This document shows positions 10,564 through 20,755 of a stretch of DNA of 64,000 nucleotides, piece by piece. The stretch's first letter is position 1; every line of letters starts with the position of its first letter. The notes under the pieces were generated by a model, which ran no database searches, was not told the DNA's origin, and saw nothing but the letters and a program-made list of their open reading frames with translations. The position numbers and the translations under genes were made by a program. Source of the DNA: Pseudomonas sp. ICMP22404 (GTDB lineage Bacteria > Pseudomonadota > Gammaproteobacteria > Pseudomonadales > Pseudomonadaceae); assembly GCF_006227205.1 (NCBI RefSeq), contig NZ_VCNG01000005.1:62001-126000 (forward strand). Direction: 5' to 3'.

Positions 10564-10658
10564 TATCGCGAGCAGGCTCGCTCCCACACTGTTTCGCGGG
10601 TAGCCGCGAGTCTGATATCCCCCGCTGATCCCTGTGGGAGCGAGCCTGCTCGCGATAG
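10564..10658. repeat. REP pair (REPIN-like), family A
   Basis: Two copies of a 25-nt REP unit (GTGGGAGCGAGCCTGCTCGC and its reverse complement) face each other at about 10564-10588 and 10633-10658, enclosing about 45 nt. Each unit is itself imperfectly palindromic. The pair lies between pagL and the convergent YkgJ-like gene. Confidence 0.9.
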
Positions 10659-10671
10659 TGGCGGTGATGTT

Positions 10672-10977
10672 CTACCGATACGCCGTCGTAATCCCGCGGC
10701 GTTCTTCAATGCATTCCGGTGCCCCCATTTCGAACTCCCGACAGATCAGCGGGCGCTTTTCGTAGATGGTGCACTTCATGCTGTCGCGATCCAGCGCCGC
10801 GCACCAGCCGTCATCGAGGCGCAACATCACTTCCCCACCCCAATCGTCCGTGGCGATGAAGCGTTGCGGGACGCCGGTGTCGGTGATCAGCAGTACTTCC
10901 AATTGGCAGCAGCACGCCGCGCACGTTGAACACGTAACGGTCGGTGCGGTGAGGTCAGCAAGAGGGATGGTTTCCAT
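10672..10977 (-). CDS. YkgJ-family cysteine-cluster protein
   Basis: 101 residues. Cysteines are arranged as CSTCAACCC near residues 16-24, then single Cys in DDGWCAAL, MKCTIY, LICREF and PECIEE, the pattern of the YkgJ/UPF0153 family thought to bind zinc or an iron-sulfur cluster. I cannot assign an enzymatic role. It lies 28 nt downstream of the SDR-like gene on the same strand and could be cotranscribed with it. A REP pair lies immediately beyond its stop. Confidence 0.8.
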   Translation of the reverse strand: METIPLADLTAPTVTCSTCAACCCQLEVLLITDTGVPQRFIATDDWGGEVMLRLDDGWCAALDRDSMKCTIYEKRPLICREFEMGAPECIEERRGITTAYR

Positions 10978-11005
10978 GGCGCGCAGTGTAAGGCAAGCGG
11001 GCCGC

Positions 11006-11764
11006 TCAGGGTCGACCCTTGATCGGTGAGGTGGCGCTTATCTGACGAGGATCGATGTCCGCCTGTGCCGTCTGGCCCGATGGCGGTAACGGCCACAGCG
11101 CGGCCAGGGCCGTGATCGGGAGCAGCACTTCCTGAGGCCGTTCGACCAACTGGCTCAGGATGTAAGCGGCCGATTCGTCCGCCGCCCCTGGTGTGGCCGG
11201 AAAATTCGCCAGGCTCCCAAGCGCGCTATCGAAGTCCGGGCGAACGAGCGTTACGTCGATGTGTTCGGAGGCGCGAGCCGATTCGAATAGATAACGCATT
11301 GCTCCACTGCTGCCCTCGGTATGGGACGGTGGCAGGTAAGTTGCCGGGCTGATGATTCCCACCAGCAGGGGCGCGGTGCCGGCACGCAGCAATGGCGAGG
11401 CTGTTTCGATGCAAAGGCTGGCGACCAACAGGTTGCTGCGCACAATATGTTCGATGAGAGAAGCGTCGGGGAGCTGACCGTTGACGTACTCGGTGGTGCC
11501 GGCGTTCAGGATCAGCGTGTCCAGCGCCCCCCACTGCTGAGCGATCTGATCAGTGATGTCACGTACCGTCTGGCCGTCGGTCAAGTCGCCGTGCATCCTC
11601 AATACCTGGCCTGGATAACGTGTCGAGAGGGCTTCGCAGGATTGAGCAGAGCGTGAACTGATGGCCAGGTTCGCCCCGGTTTCGAGTATTGCCTGGGCCA
11701 ACGAAGCGCCGACTCCGTTACCAGCGCCCGTCAGCCAATATCGCCGTGGTGGTCTCTGACCCAT
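11006..11764 (-). CDS. Short-chain dehydrogenase/reductase-like protein without the catalytic Tyr-Lys
   Basis: 252 residues with a Rossmann N terminus: TGAGNGVG (TGxxxGxG) at 12-19, Arg38 after the second strand and NAG at 87-89. The Ser of the catalytic set may be S139 in IISPA, but where YxxxK is expected (about 145-157) the sequence is PPSHTEGSSGAM, with no Tyr or Lys in register. It can therefore probably bind a nucleotide, but standard SDR reduction is doubtful. Start: AGGAG lies 6 nt before the ATG. It is separated from phrB by 121 nt on the same strand, so it may belong to the photolyase region. It may be a regulatory or structural relative of SDR enzymes. Confidence 0.75.
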   Translation of the reverse strand: MGQRPPRRYWLTGAGNGVGASLAQAILETGANLAISSRSAQSCEALSTRYPGQVLRMHGDLTDGQTVRDITDQIAQQWGALDTLILNAGTTEYVNGQLPDASLIEHIVRSNLLVASLCIETASPLLRAGTAPLLVGIISPATYLPPSHTEGSSGAMRYLFESARASEHIDVTLVRPDFDSALGSLANFPATPGAADESAAYILSQLVERPQEVLLPITALAALWPLPPSGQTAQADIDPRQISATSPIKGRP

Positions 11765-11885
11765 TCCATACTCCTTCTGATCGGGGCGGCACGCCGCGAC
11801 GGGTAGCGGCCATTCACAGCAAAGTCCTTGCGTTTAGTCTGACTATATCTCGCATAGTTGGACGCGACCCTGGATTTCGCTAATT

Positions 11886-13340
11886 TCATGTTCGCTGATC
11901 GCCCGGCTTTTCGGACATGGCCTGTTGTCGCGCCGGCAGATTTCTGAAAGCCGCCAGCGCACGCTCCCGGGATTGTTTGAGATTGACGATCGGCGCCGGG
12001 TAGTTCGCGCGACCAAACAATCCGCCCAAAGGATTATGGACCTCTTGCGTATCCAGATCGTTCAGCTCAGGCAACCAGCGTTTGATAAACCGGCCCTCAC
12101 GGTCGAATTTCTCCGATTGGCTCAAGGGGTTGAAGATGCGGAACCAGGGCGCCGAATCCGTGCCGGTGGAAGCGCTCCATTGCCAGCCGCCGTTGTTGGC
12201 GGCCAGGTCACCGTCGATCAAGTGCTGCATGAAAAAGCGCTCGCCTTCGCGCCAGTCGATCAGCAGGTTCTTGGTGAGGAACATCGCGACGACCATTCGT
12301 AAACGGTTATGCATCCATCCTGTTTCCAATAATTGGCGCATGGCTGCATCGATGATTGGCAAACCGGTGCGAGCCTGCTTCCAAGCTGTCAGTTCTTCAG
12401 GCGCATTGCGCCAGGCCAGGGCTTCGGTTTCCGGGCGGAACGCGCGATGACGGGACACACGAGGAAAGCCCACTAGAATGTGTTTATAGAACTCACGCCA
12501 CAGTAATTCATTGATCCAGGTCACGGTTCCGACACTTCCGCTATCGAATTCGCCCTGGTTGGCTTGTAATGCGGCGTGCAGGCACTGGCGCGGCGAGACC
12601 ACACCCGCCACCAGATAAGCCGAAAGCTGGCTGGTACCGGGCCTGGCCGGGAAGTCTCGTTCGCTTTGGTAGAAGTCCAGGTGTTGATCGACAAAGGTGT
12701 CGAGGCGTCGCCGGGCTTCGTTTTCACCGGCGGGCCAGAGGGTGCGCAGGGAGTCGCTGGGAAGGGCAAACCCTTCTACCTGCGTTGGCACCGGATCGCT
12801 GTAGATACCGGTCGGTGCCTGCCGGGACGGTGCGCGGATCAGCTTCGGCAGCGAAAGGTGCAAGCGGCTGTAGCAGACTTTGCGAAATTGGCTGAACACC
12901 TGGAAATAACTGCCGGTCCGGGTCAGTACGCTGCCGGGCTTGAACAGCAACTGGTCGAGGTAGCTGTGAAAAGCGATGCCCTGGGCTTTCAGGCTTCGGG
13001 CTGCTTCGGCATCGCGCCGGGCTTCATTCACTCCGTATTCTTCGTTGACATGCACCGCGTCGATGTTCAGTTCGCGGCACAGCGTGAGCAGTACCGACGG
13101 AGCCTGATCCCAGTGCGGCGCATGGCGGATCAGCAAGGGGATGTTCAGTTCGCTCAAGGCTGCGCTCAACGAAGCCAGGTTACGCAGCCAGAAATCGATC
13201 TTGCATGGTGCATCATCATGGGCGCGCCATTGCCCGGGACTCGTCAGGTACACCGCCACGCAAGGCCCCTGGGACGCGGCTGCCGCCAACGCGGTATTGT
13301 CGTTCAGGCGCAGGTCGCTGCGCAGCCAGATCAGTTGCAT
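11886..13340 (-). CDS. phrB: Deoxyribodipyrimidine photolyase (cryptochrome/photolyase family, class I)
   Basis: Uses blue light and FADH- to split cyclobutane pyrimidine dimers. 484 residues from MQLIWLRSDLRLNDN, the usual N terminus of the antenna-binding domain. The C-terminal FAD domain contains NNGGWQWSASTGTDSAPWFRIFNP, including Trp residues of the electron-transfer chain and the Asn near flavin N5. An ATG at 13352 (MENPMQL) is possible, but GGAAAA precedes only the 13340 start at a suitable distance. It follows the MerR-type regulator gene with virtually no gap, so a single transcript carries ybgA-like, regulator and phrB. Light induction is inferred from this organisation. Confidence 0.93.
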   Translation of the reverse strand: MQLIWLRSDLRLNDNTALAAAASQGPCVAVYLTSPGQWRAHDDAPCKIDFWLRNLASLSAALSELNIPLLIRHAPHWDQAPSVLLTLCRELNIDAVHVNEEYGVNEARRDAEAARSLKAQGIAFHSYLDQLLFKPGSVLTRTGSYFQVFSQFRKVCYSRLHLSLPKLIRAPSRQAPTGIYSDPVPTQVEGFALPSDSLRTLWPAGENEARRRLDTFVDQHLDFYQSERDFPARPGTSQLSAYLVAGVVSPRQCLHAALQANQGEFDSGSVGTVTWINELLWREFYKHILVGFPRVSRHRAFRPETEALAWRNAPEELTAWKQARTGLPIIDAAMRQLLETGWMHNRLRMVVAMFLTKNLLIDWREGERFFMQHLIDGDLAANNGGWQWSASTGTDSAPWFRIFNPLSQSEKFDREGRFIKRWLPELNDLDTQEVHNPLGGLFGRANYPAPIVNLKQSRERALAAFRNLPARQQAMSEKPGDQRT

Positions 13341-13353
13341 GGGGTTTTCCATT

Positions 13354-14292
13354 TCAAAGAAGTGCTTTGCGACTCAGCTCGCGGTAGGCCGATAAAGGGT
13401 CTTCGGCCCAGGTGATGTCCTTCATCGAGCCGCTGGCGGAGAGTCTGGCGTGATGGATCGAGGCGGCGGTGCCGGCAATGAAGATCGGGCAGTCGATTCC
13501 GTTCAGCAGTCTGGGCAGTTGCGACAGGTTCAGGGCGTGACTGGAATACAGCAGTACGCCGCGGGCCTTGAGGCGCTCGACCGCCAAGGCCAGTTCGCCC
13601 GCCGGTATCGGCCCGTCGAAGACTTCCACTGGGCAATCGGCGCTGCTCGCCAGCCAGGCGGTGAGCCACAGGCCAGGTTCCAGGGGAGCGTCCGAATGGT
13701 TGACCAGCAGCAGCGGCGCGCCGCGTAGCTGACGGTTGTTGTGGTAGATCCGACTGCCGAATTTGCTGCGCAGCCAGGAGTACAGGAACACCCTTTCCAA
13801 TTGCGCGCCGAACAGGCCCTGCCAGCGCAACTGCATCTCCTCCAGCAACGGCAGCAGCAGCTGTTCACACACCGTCCAGGGCGGGTACAACCCCATTGCC
13901 TGGTTGACCAGGTCATCGACCTGGCGCTCGGCCAGTTGTGTCACTGCCAGCACGAGGGCGCGACGCTGTTGCTGCCAATCGCTGTCCAGCGGCTCGCTGG
14001 GCGGCTGCGGTGTGTCGAGCAAGGGCTTGATCTTGCTGACCGTCACGCCTCGGTCGATCCAGGCGAGAATACTCAGGATTCGCTGCACATGTTCGGCGTT
14101 GAACAACCGATGGCCCTTGGGGGTCCGCAACGGCACGATCAGGCCATAACGGCGTTCCCAGGCTCGCAACGTCACGGCGTTGACACCGGTTCGCCGCGCC
14201 ACCTCGCGTATGGGAAGCCAGCCTTCCGCCAGGGCTTGGGCGAAATCGGCGCCAAGGTCTTCACCTGCGCTGGAGTCGGTATCGCCTTTCAT
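13354..14292 (-). CDS. MerR-family regulator, class II LitR/PplR-like
   Basis: 312 residues. The N-terminal MerR winged helix spans about 26-95 (LPIREVARRTGVNAVTLRAW, then RRYGL and GHRLF). The C-terminal region aligns by eye with the LitR/CarH sensor fold (W157, E166). The cobalamin contacts are missing: the EH pair reads E166-R167, and the axial-ligand motif ExHxxG reads APLEPG. This is what is described for class II LitR (PplR) of P. putida, which does not depend on B12 and works with LOV proteins. It overlaps the upstream DUF523 gene by 3 nt (ATGA) and abuts phrB. No LOV gene lies in the window. Confidence 0.85.
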   Translation of the reverse strand: MKGDTDSSAGEDLGADFAQALAEGWLPIREVARRTGVNAVTLRAWERRYGLIVPLRTPKGHRLFNAEHVQRILSILAWIDRGVTVSKIKPLLDTPQPPSEPLDSDWQQQRRALVLAVTQLAERQVDDLVNQAMGLYPPWTVCEQLLLPLLEEMQLRWQGLFGAQLERVFLYSWLRSKFGSRIYHNNRQLRGAPLLLVNHSDAPLEPGLWLTAWLASSADCPVEVFDGPIPAGELALAVERLKARGVLLYSSHALNLSQLPRLLNGIDCPIFIAGTAASIHHARLSASGSMKDITWAEDPLSAYRELSRKALL

Positions 14293-15251
14293 CAGATGGC
14301 GTTCCGCAAACTGAGATTTTCCGGGTGCGGTTGCAGGTAGACCTGCTGCGCCAGGTAGGGATCGGGATGTTGGCGAAGGTGATGTTTGAGCAGGGTCAGT
14401 GGCACGACCAGCGGTACGATGCCGAGGCGGTACTGGGCGATGAGATGCTGAACTTCCTGTTTGTCCTCGGCGTCGATGGCGCGTTTGAGATAACCGCTCA
14501 GGTGCTGCAATACATTGGTATGGGTGCGGCGGGTGGCGCATTTTTTCAGGGCGGCCATCAGGGCGCTGAAGTATTGCGGGCCCAACTCGTTGGGGTCGGT
14601 CTTGCCCATGTTGCCCAACAGGTTGCCCAGGACTTTGTACTGCACGGGATTGTGAGCCATCAGCAGGTATTTGTAGCGCGAGTGGAACGCGATCAGGTCC
14701 CGCCGGGTCAGGCCCTTGCGGCGCAGCGGTTGCCAGGCGGCGTAGGCGAACACCCGGGTCAGGAAGTTCTCCCGCAGCACCGGATCGTTGAGGCGGCCGT
14801 CTTCTTCCACCGGCAAGTCCGGGTGGAGGTCGCAGAATGCCTGGGCGTAGACGCCTCGTCCGCCACCTGGCTGCGACGCGCCGTTATGGTCGTAGACCTT
14901 GACCCGCTCCAGTCCGCATGACGGCGATTTCTGCATGAAGATGTAGCCGCAGATGTCATCCAGTTCCGCAGCCATTTGCCGAGCGTAATTGACCAAGGGA
15001 CGGGTCACGTTGAGGTCCTGTGTCACCGTGCCGACCACTTCGGGGTGTTCGGGATCGCCCACCAAGCGGATCGGCTCTCTCGGAATGCCCAGGCCGATGG
15101 CGACTTCCGGGCAGACCGGCACGAAATCAAAGTGTTCCGCGAGACGGCTGCACAGCTGTGACTGCTTATGCCCGCCGTTGAAGCGAACTTCGGCTCCCAT
15201 CAGGCAAGCGCTGATGGCTATTTTCGGGCGGATCATGGCTGAGTCGGGCAT
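14292..15251 (-). CDS. DUF523-DUF1722 (YbgA-like) fusion protein
   Basis: 319 residues from MPDSAMIRPK. The N-terminal DUF523 domain (about 8-150) contains conserved cysteines in ISACLMG and KSPSCGLERV. The C-terminal DUF1722/YbgA domain (about 190-310) includes FHSRYKYLLMAHN. The biochemical role is not established, but YbgA neighbours photolyase in E. coli and many other bacteria, so a link with DNA repair or light response is plausible. AGAGG stands 5 nt before the chosen ATG; GTG at 15257 and ATG at 15230 are alternatives. It is the first gene of the ybgA-merR-phrB unit, whose upstream region carries three TGTACA boxes. Confidence 0.85.
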   Translation of the reverse strand: MPDSAMIRPKIAISACLMGAEVRFNGGHKQSQLCSRLAEHFDFVPVCPEVAIGLGIPREPIRLVGDPEHPEVVGTVTQDLNVTRPLVNYARQMAAELDDICGYIFMQKSPSCGLERVKVYDHNGASQPGGGRGVYAQAFCDLHPDLPVEEDGRLNDPVLRENFLTRVFAYAAWQPLRRKGLTRRDLIAFHSRYKYLLMAHNPVQYKVLGNLLGNMGKTDPNELGPQYFSALMAALKKCATRRTHTNVLQHLSGYLKRAIDAEDKQEVQHLIAQYRLGIVPLVVPLTLLKHHLRQHPDPYLAQQVYLQPHPENLSLRNAI

Positions 15252-15263
15252 GGGCACCTCTGG

Positions 15264-15329
15264 TGTATAAACTTGTACAATTTATGTTTGTTTGTACAAT
15301 TTTATTCATCATAGATCCATGGCTGTACA
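15264..15329 (-). promoter_or_regulatory. Cluster of TGTACA boxes upstream of the ybgA-merR-phrB unit
   Basis: Three exact TGTACA hexamers (15274-15279, 15293-15298, 15324-15329) and one TGTATA (15264-15269) lie within 66 nt of AT-rich sequence ahead of the operon. The first two are separated by 13 nt. As I recall it, the PplR1 site in P. putida is T(G/A)TACA-N12-TGTA(C/T)A, so the half-sites match but this spacing is one longer. The boxes overlap the likely promoter, 15-80 nt from the start codon. Confidence 0.6.
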
Positions 15330-15427
15330 AGTCAACCCGGTTCGCATGAGGGGAGAGGCCGCTGGCGTTATTCGCGGGCAGGCTGCCGTCTCGTTCGACA
15401 GCAGCGGAGGGTGCAGGATGACGCGAT

Positions 15428-16489
<1,062 letters not shown>

Positions 16490-16610
16490 TTACCGTTCGC
16501 ATTTGAACAGGTTGACCTATTGTTAAACACAGACCCTGTCCGATACGAAAAATCCCTGCTTATAAAAATAGACTAATGGGCCAGGTAAAACGCGCTGCGA
16601 GGATCATCTC

Positions 16611-17510
16611 ATGCACATATTGCTGACCGGCGGTACTGGTTTGATCGGACGTCAGCTCTGCCGCCTCTGGTCGGAGCAGGGACATCGCTTGACGGTATGG
16701 AGCCGCCGAGCCGAAGAGGTGGCCAAAATCTGCGGTGCGCAAGTGCGGGGAATCGCCAAGCTCGATGAGATCGACGAACCGGTGGACGCGGTGGTCAATC
16801 TCGCGGGCGCGCCGATTGCCGATCGACCCTGGACCCACAAGCGCAAGATGTTGTTGTGGAGCAGCCGCATCACCCTGACCGAGGTCTTGCTGGCGTGGCT
16901 GGAGCGCTGCGAGCGCAAACCCGCCGTGTTGATTTCAGGTTCTGCGGTGGGTTGGTACGGCGACGGCGGCGAACGGGAATTGACCGAGGAGTCGGGGCCG
17001 GTCAGCGAGGATTTCGCCAGCCAACTGTGTATCGCCTGGGAAGAAACCGCGCAACGGGCCGAGGCCATGGGCATACGTGTGGTACTGGTTCGCACCGGCC
17101 TGGTCCTGTCCGCCGAGGGCGGCTTTTTGTCGCGGCTGCTATTGCCCTTCAAACTGGCGCTGGGTGGGCGTATCGGCAATGGGCGGCAATGGATGCCATG
17201 GGTCCACATCGATGATCAAATCGCCCTGATTGATTTTCTTCTGCACCGCGATGACGCCAGCGGTCCTTATAATGCCTGCGCGCCGAACCCGGTGCGTAAT
17301 CGCGATTTCGCCAAGGCCCTGGGGCACATGTTGAATCGGCCTGCCGTGATGCCGATGCCGGAGCTGGTACTGAAAATCGCACTGGGGGAGTTGTCACTGC
17401 TGTTGCTGGGCGGCCAGCGCGCCACGCCGGCCCGGTTGCAGGCGGCGGGCTTCACTTTCCGGTTTACGGATTTGCCTGCGGCACTGGACGACTTGTCCAG
17501 CCGCTTTTGA
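16611..17510 (+). CDS. TIGR01777-family NAD-dependent epimerase-like protein (YfcH-like)
   Basis: 299 residues. An extended-SDR N terminus TGGTGLIG (6-13) binds NAD(P); then [14 protein letters not shown] and the typical [10 protein letters not shown]. The C-terminal region [33 protein letters not shown] is the DUF1731-type tail that defines the TIGR01777/YfcH group. The physiological substrate is unknown. The gene is divergent from the renalase-like gene and 13 nt upstream of hemH, so it is probably transcribed with hemH. Confidence 0.88.
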   Translation: MHILLTGGTGLIGRQLCRLWSEQGHRLTVWSRRAEEVAKICGAQVRGIAKLDEIDEPVDAVVNLAGAPIADRPWTHKRKMLLWSSRITLTEVLLAWLERCERKPAVLISGSAVGWYGDGGERELTEESGPVSEDFASQLCIAWEETAQRAEAMGIRVVLVRTGLVLSAEGGFLSRLLLPFKLALGGRIGNGRQWMPWVHIDDQIALIDFLLHRDDASGPYNACAPNPVRNRDFAKALGHMLNRPAVMPMPELVLKIALGELSLLLLGGQRATPARLQAAGFTFRFTDLPAALDDLSSRF

Positions 17511-17523
17511 AATAGGACGTTGC

Positions 17524-18549
17524 ATGACCGATCACGCGTTGCTTCTGGTGAATCTGGGTTCGCCTGCCTCCACTTCGGTGGCCGATGTACGCCGCTACCT
17601 CAATCAATTCCTGATGGACCCTTACGTCATCGACTTGCCATGGGCGGTGCGACGTTTGCTGGTGTCGCTGATCCTGATCAAGCGCCCAGAGCAATCGGCC
17701 CACGCCTATGCCTCGATCTGGTGGGAGGAAGGATCGCCACTGGTGGTGCTCAGCCGCCGGCTGCAACAGGCTATGGTCACCCAGTGGACCCAGGGGCCGG
17801 TGGAACTGGCGATGCGTTACGGCGAGCCGTCCATCGAGTCGGCGCTGGTGCGCCTGGCGAGCCAGGGGCACAAGAAGGTCACCCTGGCGCCGTTGTATCC
17901 GCAGTTCGCTGATAGCACCGTCACCACTGTGATCGAAGAGGCCAAGCGGGTCGTGCGGGAAAAGAAGCTCGACGTGCAGTTCTCGATTCTTCAGCCGTTC
18001 TACGATCAGCCGGAATACCTCGACGCGCTGGTTGCCAGCGCCAAGCCCTATCTGATGCAGGATTACGATCACCTGCTGTTGAGTTTCCATGGCTTGCCGG
18101 AGCGGCACCTGACCAAGCTCGACCCGACCGGGTTTCATTGCTTCAAGGATGCCGACTGCTGCAAGAACGCGCCGCCGGAGGTCATTGCGACGTGCTACCG
18201 CGCCCAGTGCATTCGCACGGCCGAACTGTTCGCTCGGCAGATGGGGCTCAAGGACGGCCAATGGTCGGTGTCGTTCCAGTCCCGGCTCGGCCGCGCCAAG
18301 TGGATCGAGCCCTACACCGAAGCGCGCCTGGAAGAATTGGCCAAAAGCGGGGTCAAGAAGGTGTTGGTGATGTGTCCGGCGTTCGTGGCCGACTGCATCG
18401 AGACCCTGGAAGAAATCGGTGACCGCGGGCGCGAGCAGTTCCGCGAGGCCGGGGGAGAGGAGTTGGTGCTGGTGCCGTGTCTCAATGATCAGCCGCAGTG
18501 GGCCAAGGCGTTGAGCAGGTTGTGCGAACGGGCGCCGATCGCGTTGTAA
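17524..18549 (+). CDS. hemH: Ferrochelatase
   Basis: Inserts Fe2+ into protoporphyrin IX, the last step of protoheme synthesis. 341 residues. The catalytic His189 lies in [11 protein letters not shown] and the acidic patch in [15 protein letters not shown] cluster of Cys ([11 protein letters not shown] around 211-219 and CYRAQC) is visible, but I cannot say whether it holds an iron-sulfur cluster. It follows the TIGR01777 gene after 13 nt and is followed by a REP pair and the convergent uraA gene. Confidence 0.95.
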   Translation: MTDHALLLVNLGSPASTSVADVRRYLNQFLMDPYVIDLPWAVRRLLVSLILIKRPEQSAHAYASIWWEEGSPLVVLSRRLQQAMVTQWTQGPVELAMRYGEPSIESALVRLASQGHKKVTLAPLYPQFADSTVTTVIEEAKRVVREKKLDVQFSILQPFYDQPEYLDALVASAKPYLMQDYDHLLLSFHGLPERHLTKLDPTGFHCFKDADCCKNAPPEVIATCYRAQCIRTAELFARQMGLKDGQWSVSFQSRLGRAKWIEPYTEARLEELAKSGVKKVLVMCPAFVADCIETLEEIGDRGREQFREAGGEELVLVPCLNDQPQWAKALSRLCERAPIAL

Positions 18550-18562
18550 CATTCACGGGCCC

Positions 18563-18657
18563 TATCGCGAGCAGGCTCGCTCCCACATGGGGTGGGTTGT
18601 GTACACAGATTTTGTGACCAACCGAGATCCAGTGTGGGAGCGAGCCTGCTCGCGATG
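18563..18657. repeat. REP pair (REPIN-like), family A
   Basis: Inverted copies of the CGAGCCTGCTCGCGAT-type unit at about 18563-18588 and 18633-18657, enclosing about 45 nt, between the convergent hemH and uraA genes. The layout is the same as at 10.6 kb. Confidence 0.9.
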
Positions 18658-18677
18658 GGGCCATGTCAGGCAACATC

Positions 18678-19952
18678 TCAGAGCAGCGGTTCATCCGCCT
18701 TCTTCTGCTTCCAACCATCGTTACCTGGCAGCAGCAGGTTCAGCCCGATCGCCACCACCGCGCACAGCGCGATGCCTTTGAGGCCGAAGTCATCCGGGCC
18801 GGTGCCGGTTCCCACCAGCACGCCGCCGATGCCGAACACCAGTGTCACCGAAACGATCACCAGGTTGCGCGCTTCGCCCAGGTCGATCTTGTGACGGATC
18901 AGGGTGTTCATGCCCACCGCTGCAATCGAACCGAACAACAGGCACAGGATCCCGCCCATGACCGGTACCGGGATGCTTTGCAGCAATGCGCCGAACTTGC
19001 CGATGAAGGCCAGGGCGATGGCAAAGATCGCCGCCCAGGTCATGATTTTCGGGTTGTAGTTCTTGGTCAGCATCACCGCGCCGGTGACTTCGGCATAGGT
19101 GGTGTTGGGCGGACCGCCAAACAGACCGGCTGCGGTGGTGGCGATGCCGTCACCGAGCAGGGTCCGATGCAGGCCCGGCTTTTTCAGGTAGTCGCGACCG
19201 GTCACGCTGCCCACGGCAATCACCCCGCCAATGTGCTCGATGGCCGGCGCCAGGGCCACCGGCACGATGAACAGGATCGCCTGCCAGTTGAACACGGGAG
19301 CGGTGAAGGCCGGCAGCGCGAACCATGGCGCGGCGGCGATTTTGCCGGTATCCACCACGCCGAAGAAAAACGCCATGGCGAAGCCTACCAGCACGCCGGA
19401 GATGATCGGCACCAGACGGAAGATACCTTTGCCGAACACCGCGACAATCAGCGTGGTGAGCAGGGCCGGCATCGAGATCATCATCGCGGTCTGGTAGTGG
19501 ATCAGCTCAGTGCCGTCGCCGGCCTTGCCCATCGCCATGTTCGCGGCAATCGGCGCCATTGCCAGGCCGATGGAAATGATCACCGGGCCGATGACCACTG
19601 GCGGCAGCAGCCGGTCGATGAAACCGGTGCCCTTGATCTTCACGGCCAGGCCCAGGAAGGTATAGACGAAACCGGCCGCCATCACGCCGCCCATGGTCGC
19701 CGCGAGGCCGAACTGGCCCTTGGCGAGAATGATCGGGGTGATGAAGGCAAAGCTCGACGCCAGGAACACCGGCACCTGCCGTCCGGTGACGATCTGGAAC
19801 AGAATCGTTCCCAGACCTGCGGTAAACAGCGCGACGTTCGGGTCCAGCCCGGTGATCAGCGGCATCAACACCAGAGCGCCGAAGGCGACGAACAGCATCT
19901 GTGCGCCGGACAGTACCTGGCGCCAGAGCGGATCGTTGAACTCGTCCTGCAT
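18678..19952 (-). CDS. uraA: Uracil:H+ symporter (nucleobase:cation symporter 2 family)
   Basis: 424 residues with about 14 hydrophobic segments. The family motif GGPPNTTYAEVTGAV and the substrate-site stretch PAIEHIGG are visible. It imports uracil, which Upp converts to UMP. The start is ATG at 19952 (MQDEFNDPLW), 2 nt after the upp stop; the longer open frame upstream is an antisense shadow within upp. The upp-uraA pair is therefore one operon, transcribed leftwards. Confidence 0.93.
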   Translation of the reverse strand: MQDEFNDPLWRQVLSGAQMLFVAFGALVLMPLITGLDPNVALFTAGLGTILFQIVTGRQVPVFLASSFAFITPIILAKGQFGLAATMGGVMAAGFVYTFLGLAVKIKGTGFIDRLLPPVVIGPVIISIGLAMAPIAANMAMGKAGDGTELIHYQTAMMISMPALLTTLIVAVFGKGIFRLVPIISGVLVGFAMAFFFGVVDTGKIAAAPWFALPAFTAPVFNWQAILFIVPVALAPAIEHIGGVIAVGSVTGRDYLKKPGLHRTLLGDGIATTAAGLFGGPPNTTYAEVTGAVMLTKNYNPKIMTWAAIFAIALAFIGKFGALLQSIPVPVMGGILCLLFGSIAAVGMNTLIRHKIDLGEARNLVIVSVTLVFGIGGVLVGTGTGPDDFGLKGIALCAVVAIGLNLLLPGNDGWKQKKADEPLL

Positions 19953-19954
19953 GC

Positions 19955-20593
19955 TCAGGCGTCCTTCTGCTTGGTGCCGAAGATCTTGTCGCCGGCATCG
20001 CCCAGGCCCGGGATGATGTAGCCATGCTCGTTGAGTTTCTGGTCGATGGAGGCGGTATAGATGGTCACGTCCGGGTGAGCGTCCTGGACCACCTTGATGC
20101 CTTCGGGGGCGGCAACCAGGACCATGGCGCGGATGTCGCGACAACCGGCCTTTTTCAACAGGTCGATGGTGGCGACCATGGAACCGCCGGTGGCGAGCAT
20201 CGGGTCGATGATCATGGCCAGGCGCTCGTCGATTTCCGGTACCAGCTTTTCCAGGTAGGTGTGGGCCTGCAGCGTTTCTTCGTTGCGAGCCACGCCCACG
20301 GCGCTGACCTTGGCACCCGGGATCAGGCTCAGCACGCCCTCGAGCATACCGATGCCGGCGCGCAGGATCGGCACCACGGTGATCTTCTTGCCGGCGATTT
20401 TCTCCACCTGGACCGCACCGGCCCAGCCATCGATCTCGTAGGATTCCAGTGGCAGGTCCTTGGTGGCTTCGTAGGTGAGCAGCGCACCGACTTCCTGGGC
20501 GAGCTCGCGAAAGTTCTTCGTGCTGATATCGGCGCGGCGCATCAGGCCGAGTTTGTGTCTGATCAGCGGATGGCGGATCTCGAGGATAGGCAT
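19955..20593 (-). CDS. upp: Uracil phosphoribosyltransferase
   Basis: Converts uracil and PRPP to UMP. 212 residues from [16 protein letters not shown]. The PRPP-binding loop DPMLATGGS is at 130-138 and the C-terminal [11 protein letters not shown] binds uracil. The next gene, uraA, supplies the substrate. The start at 20593 is preceded by a GGAG-type site; an ATG 24 nt upstream is less likely. It is divergent from hpt, so pyrimidine and purine salvage genes share a 162-nt intergenic region. Confidence 0.95.
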   Translation of the reverse strand: MPILEIRHPLIRHKLGLMRRADISTKNFRELAQEVGALLTYEATKDLPLESYEIDGWAGAVQVEKIAGKKITVVPILRAGIGMLEGVLSLIPGAKVSAVGVARNEETLQAHTYLEKLVPEIDERLAMIIDPMLATGGSMVATIDLLKKAGCRDIRAMVLVAAPEGIKVVQDAHPDVTIYTASIDQKLNEHGYIIPGLGDAGDKIFGTKQKDA

Positions 20594-20755
20594 GGGGAGG
20601 GCTCCGGCGGCGGGCAAAAAAACCGGGCTAGATTAATCTATCCCGATGGCTTGTCCTATAGACAATACAGAACGTTAGTCCACAAACCCTTGATCTGGCC
20701 GGGCGGGATGCGTACCTTTGCCCGCTTTTCCGAACCTGCACCCCTGGAGAGCAAC

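Noticed and set aside
15236..15251. Start of the DUF523-DUF1722 gene at the later ATG (MIRPKIAIS)
   Set aside because: Possible, but AGAGG is well placed for the ATG at 15251; kept as an alternative only in thought because its ATG at 15230 lacks a site.
18663..20021. 452-codon open frame on the plus strand over uraA
   Set aside because: His/Gln/Arg-rich antisense shadow of a membrane protein gene.
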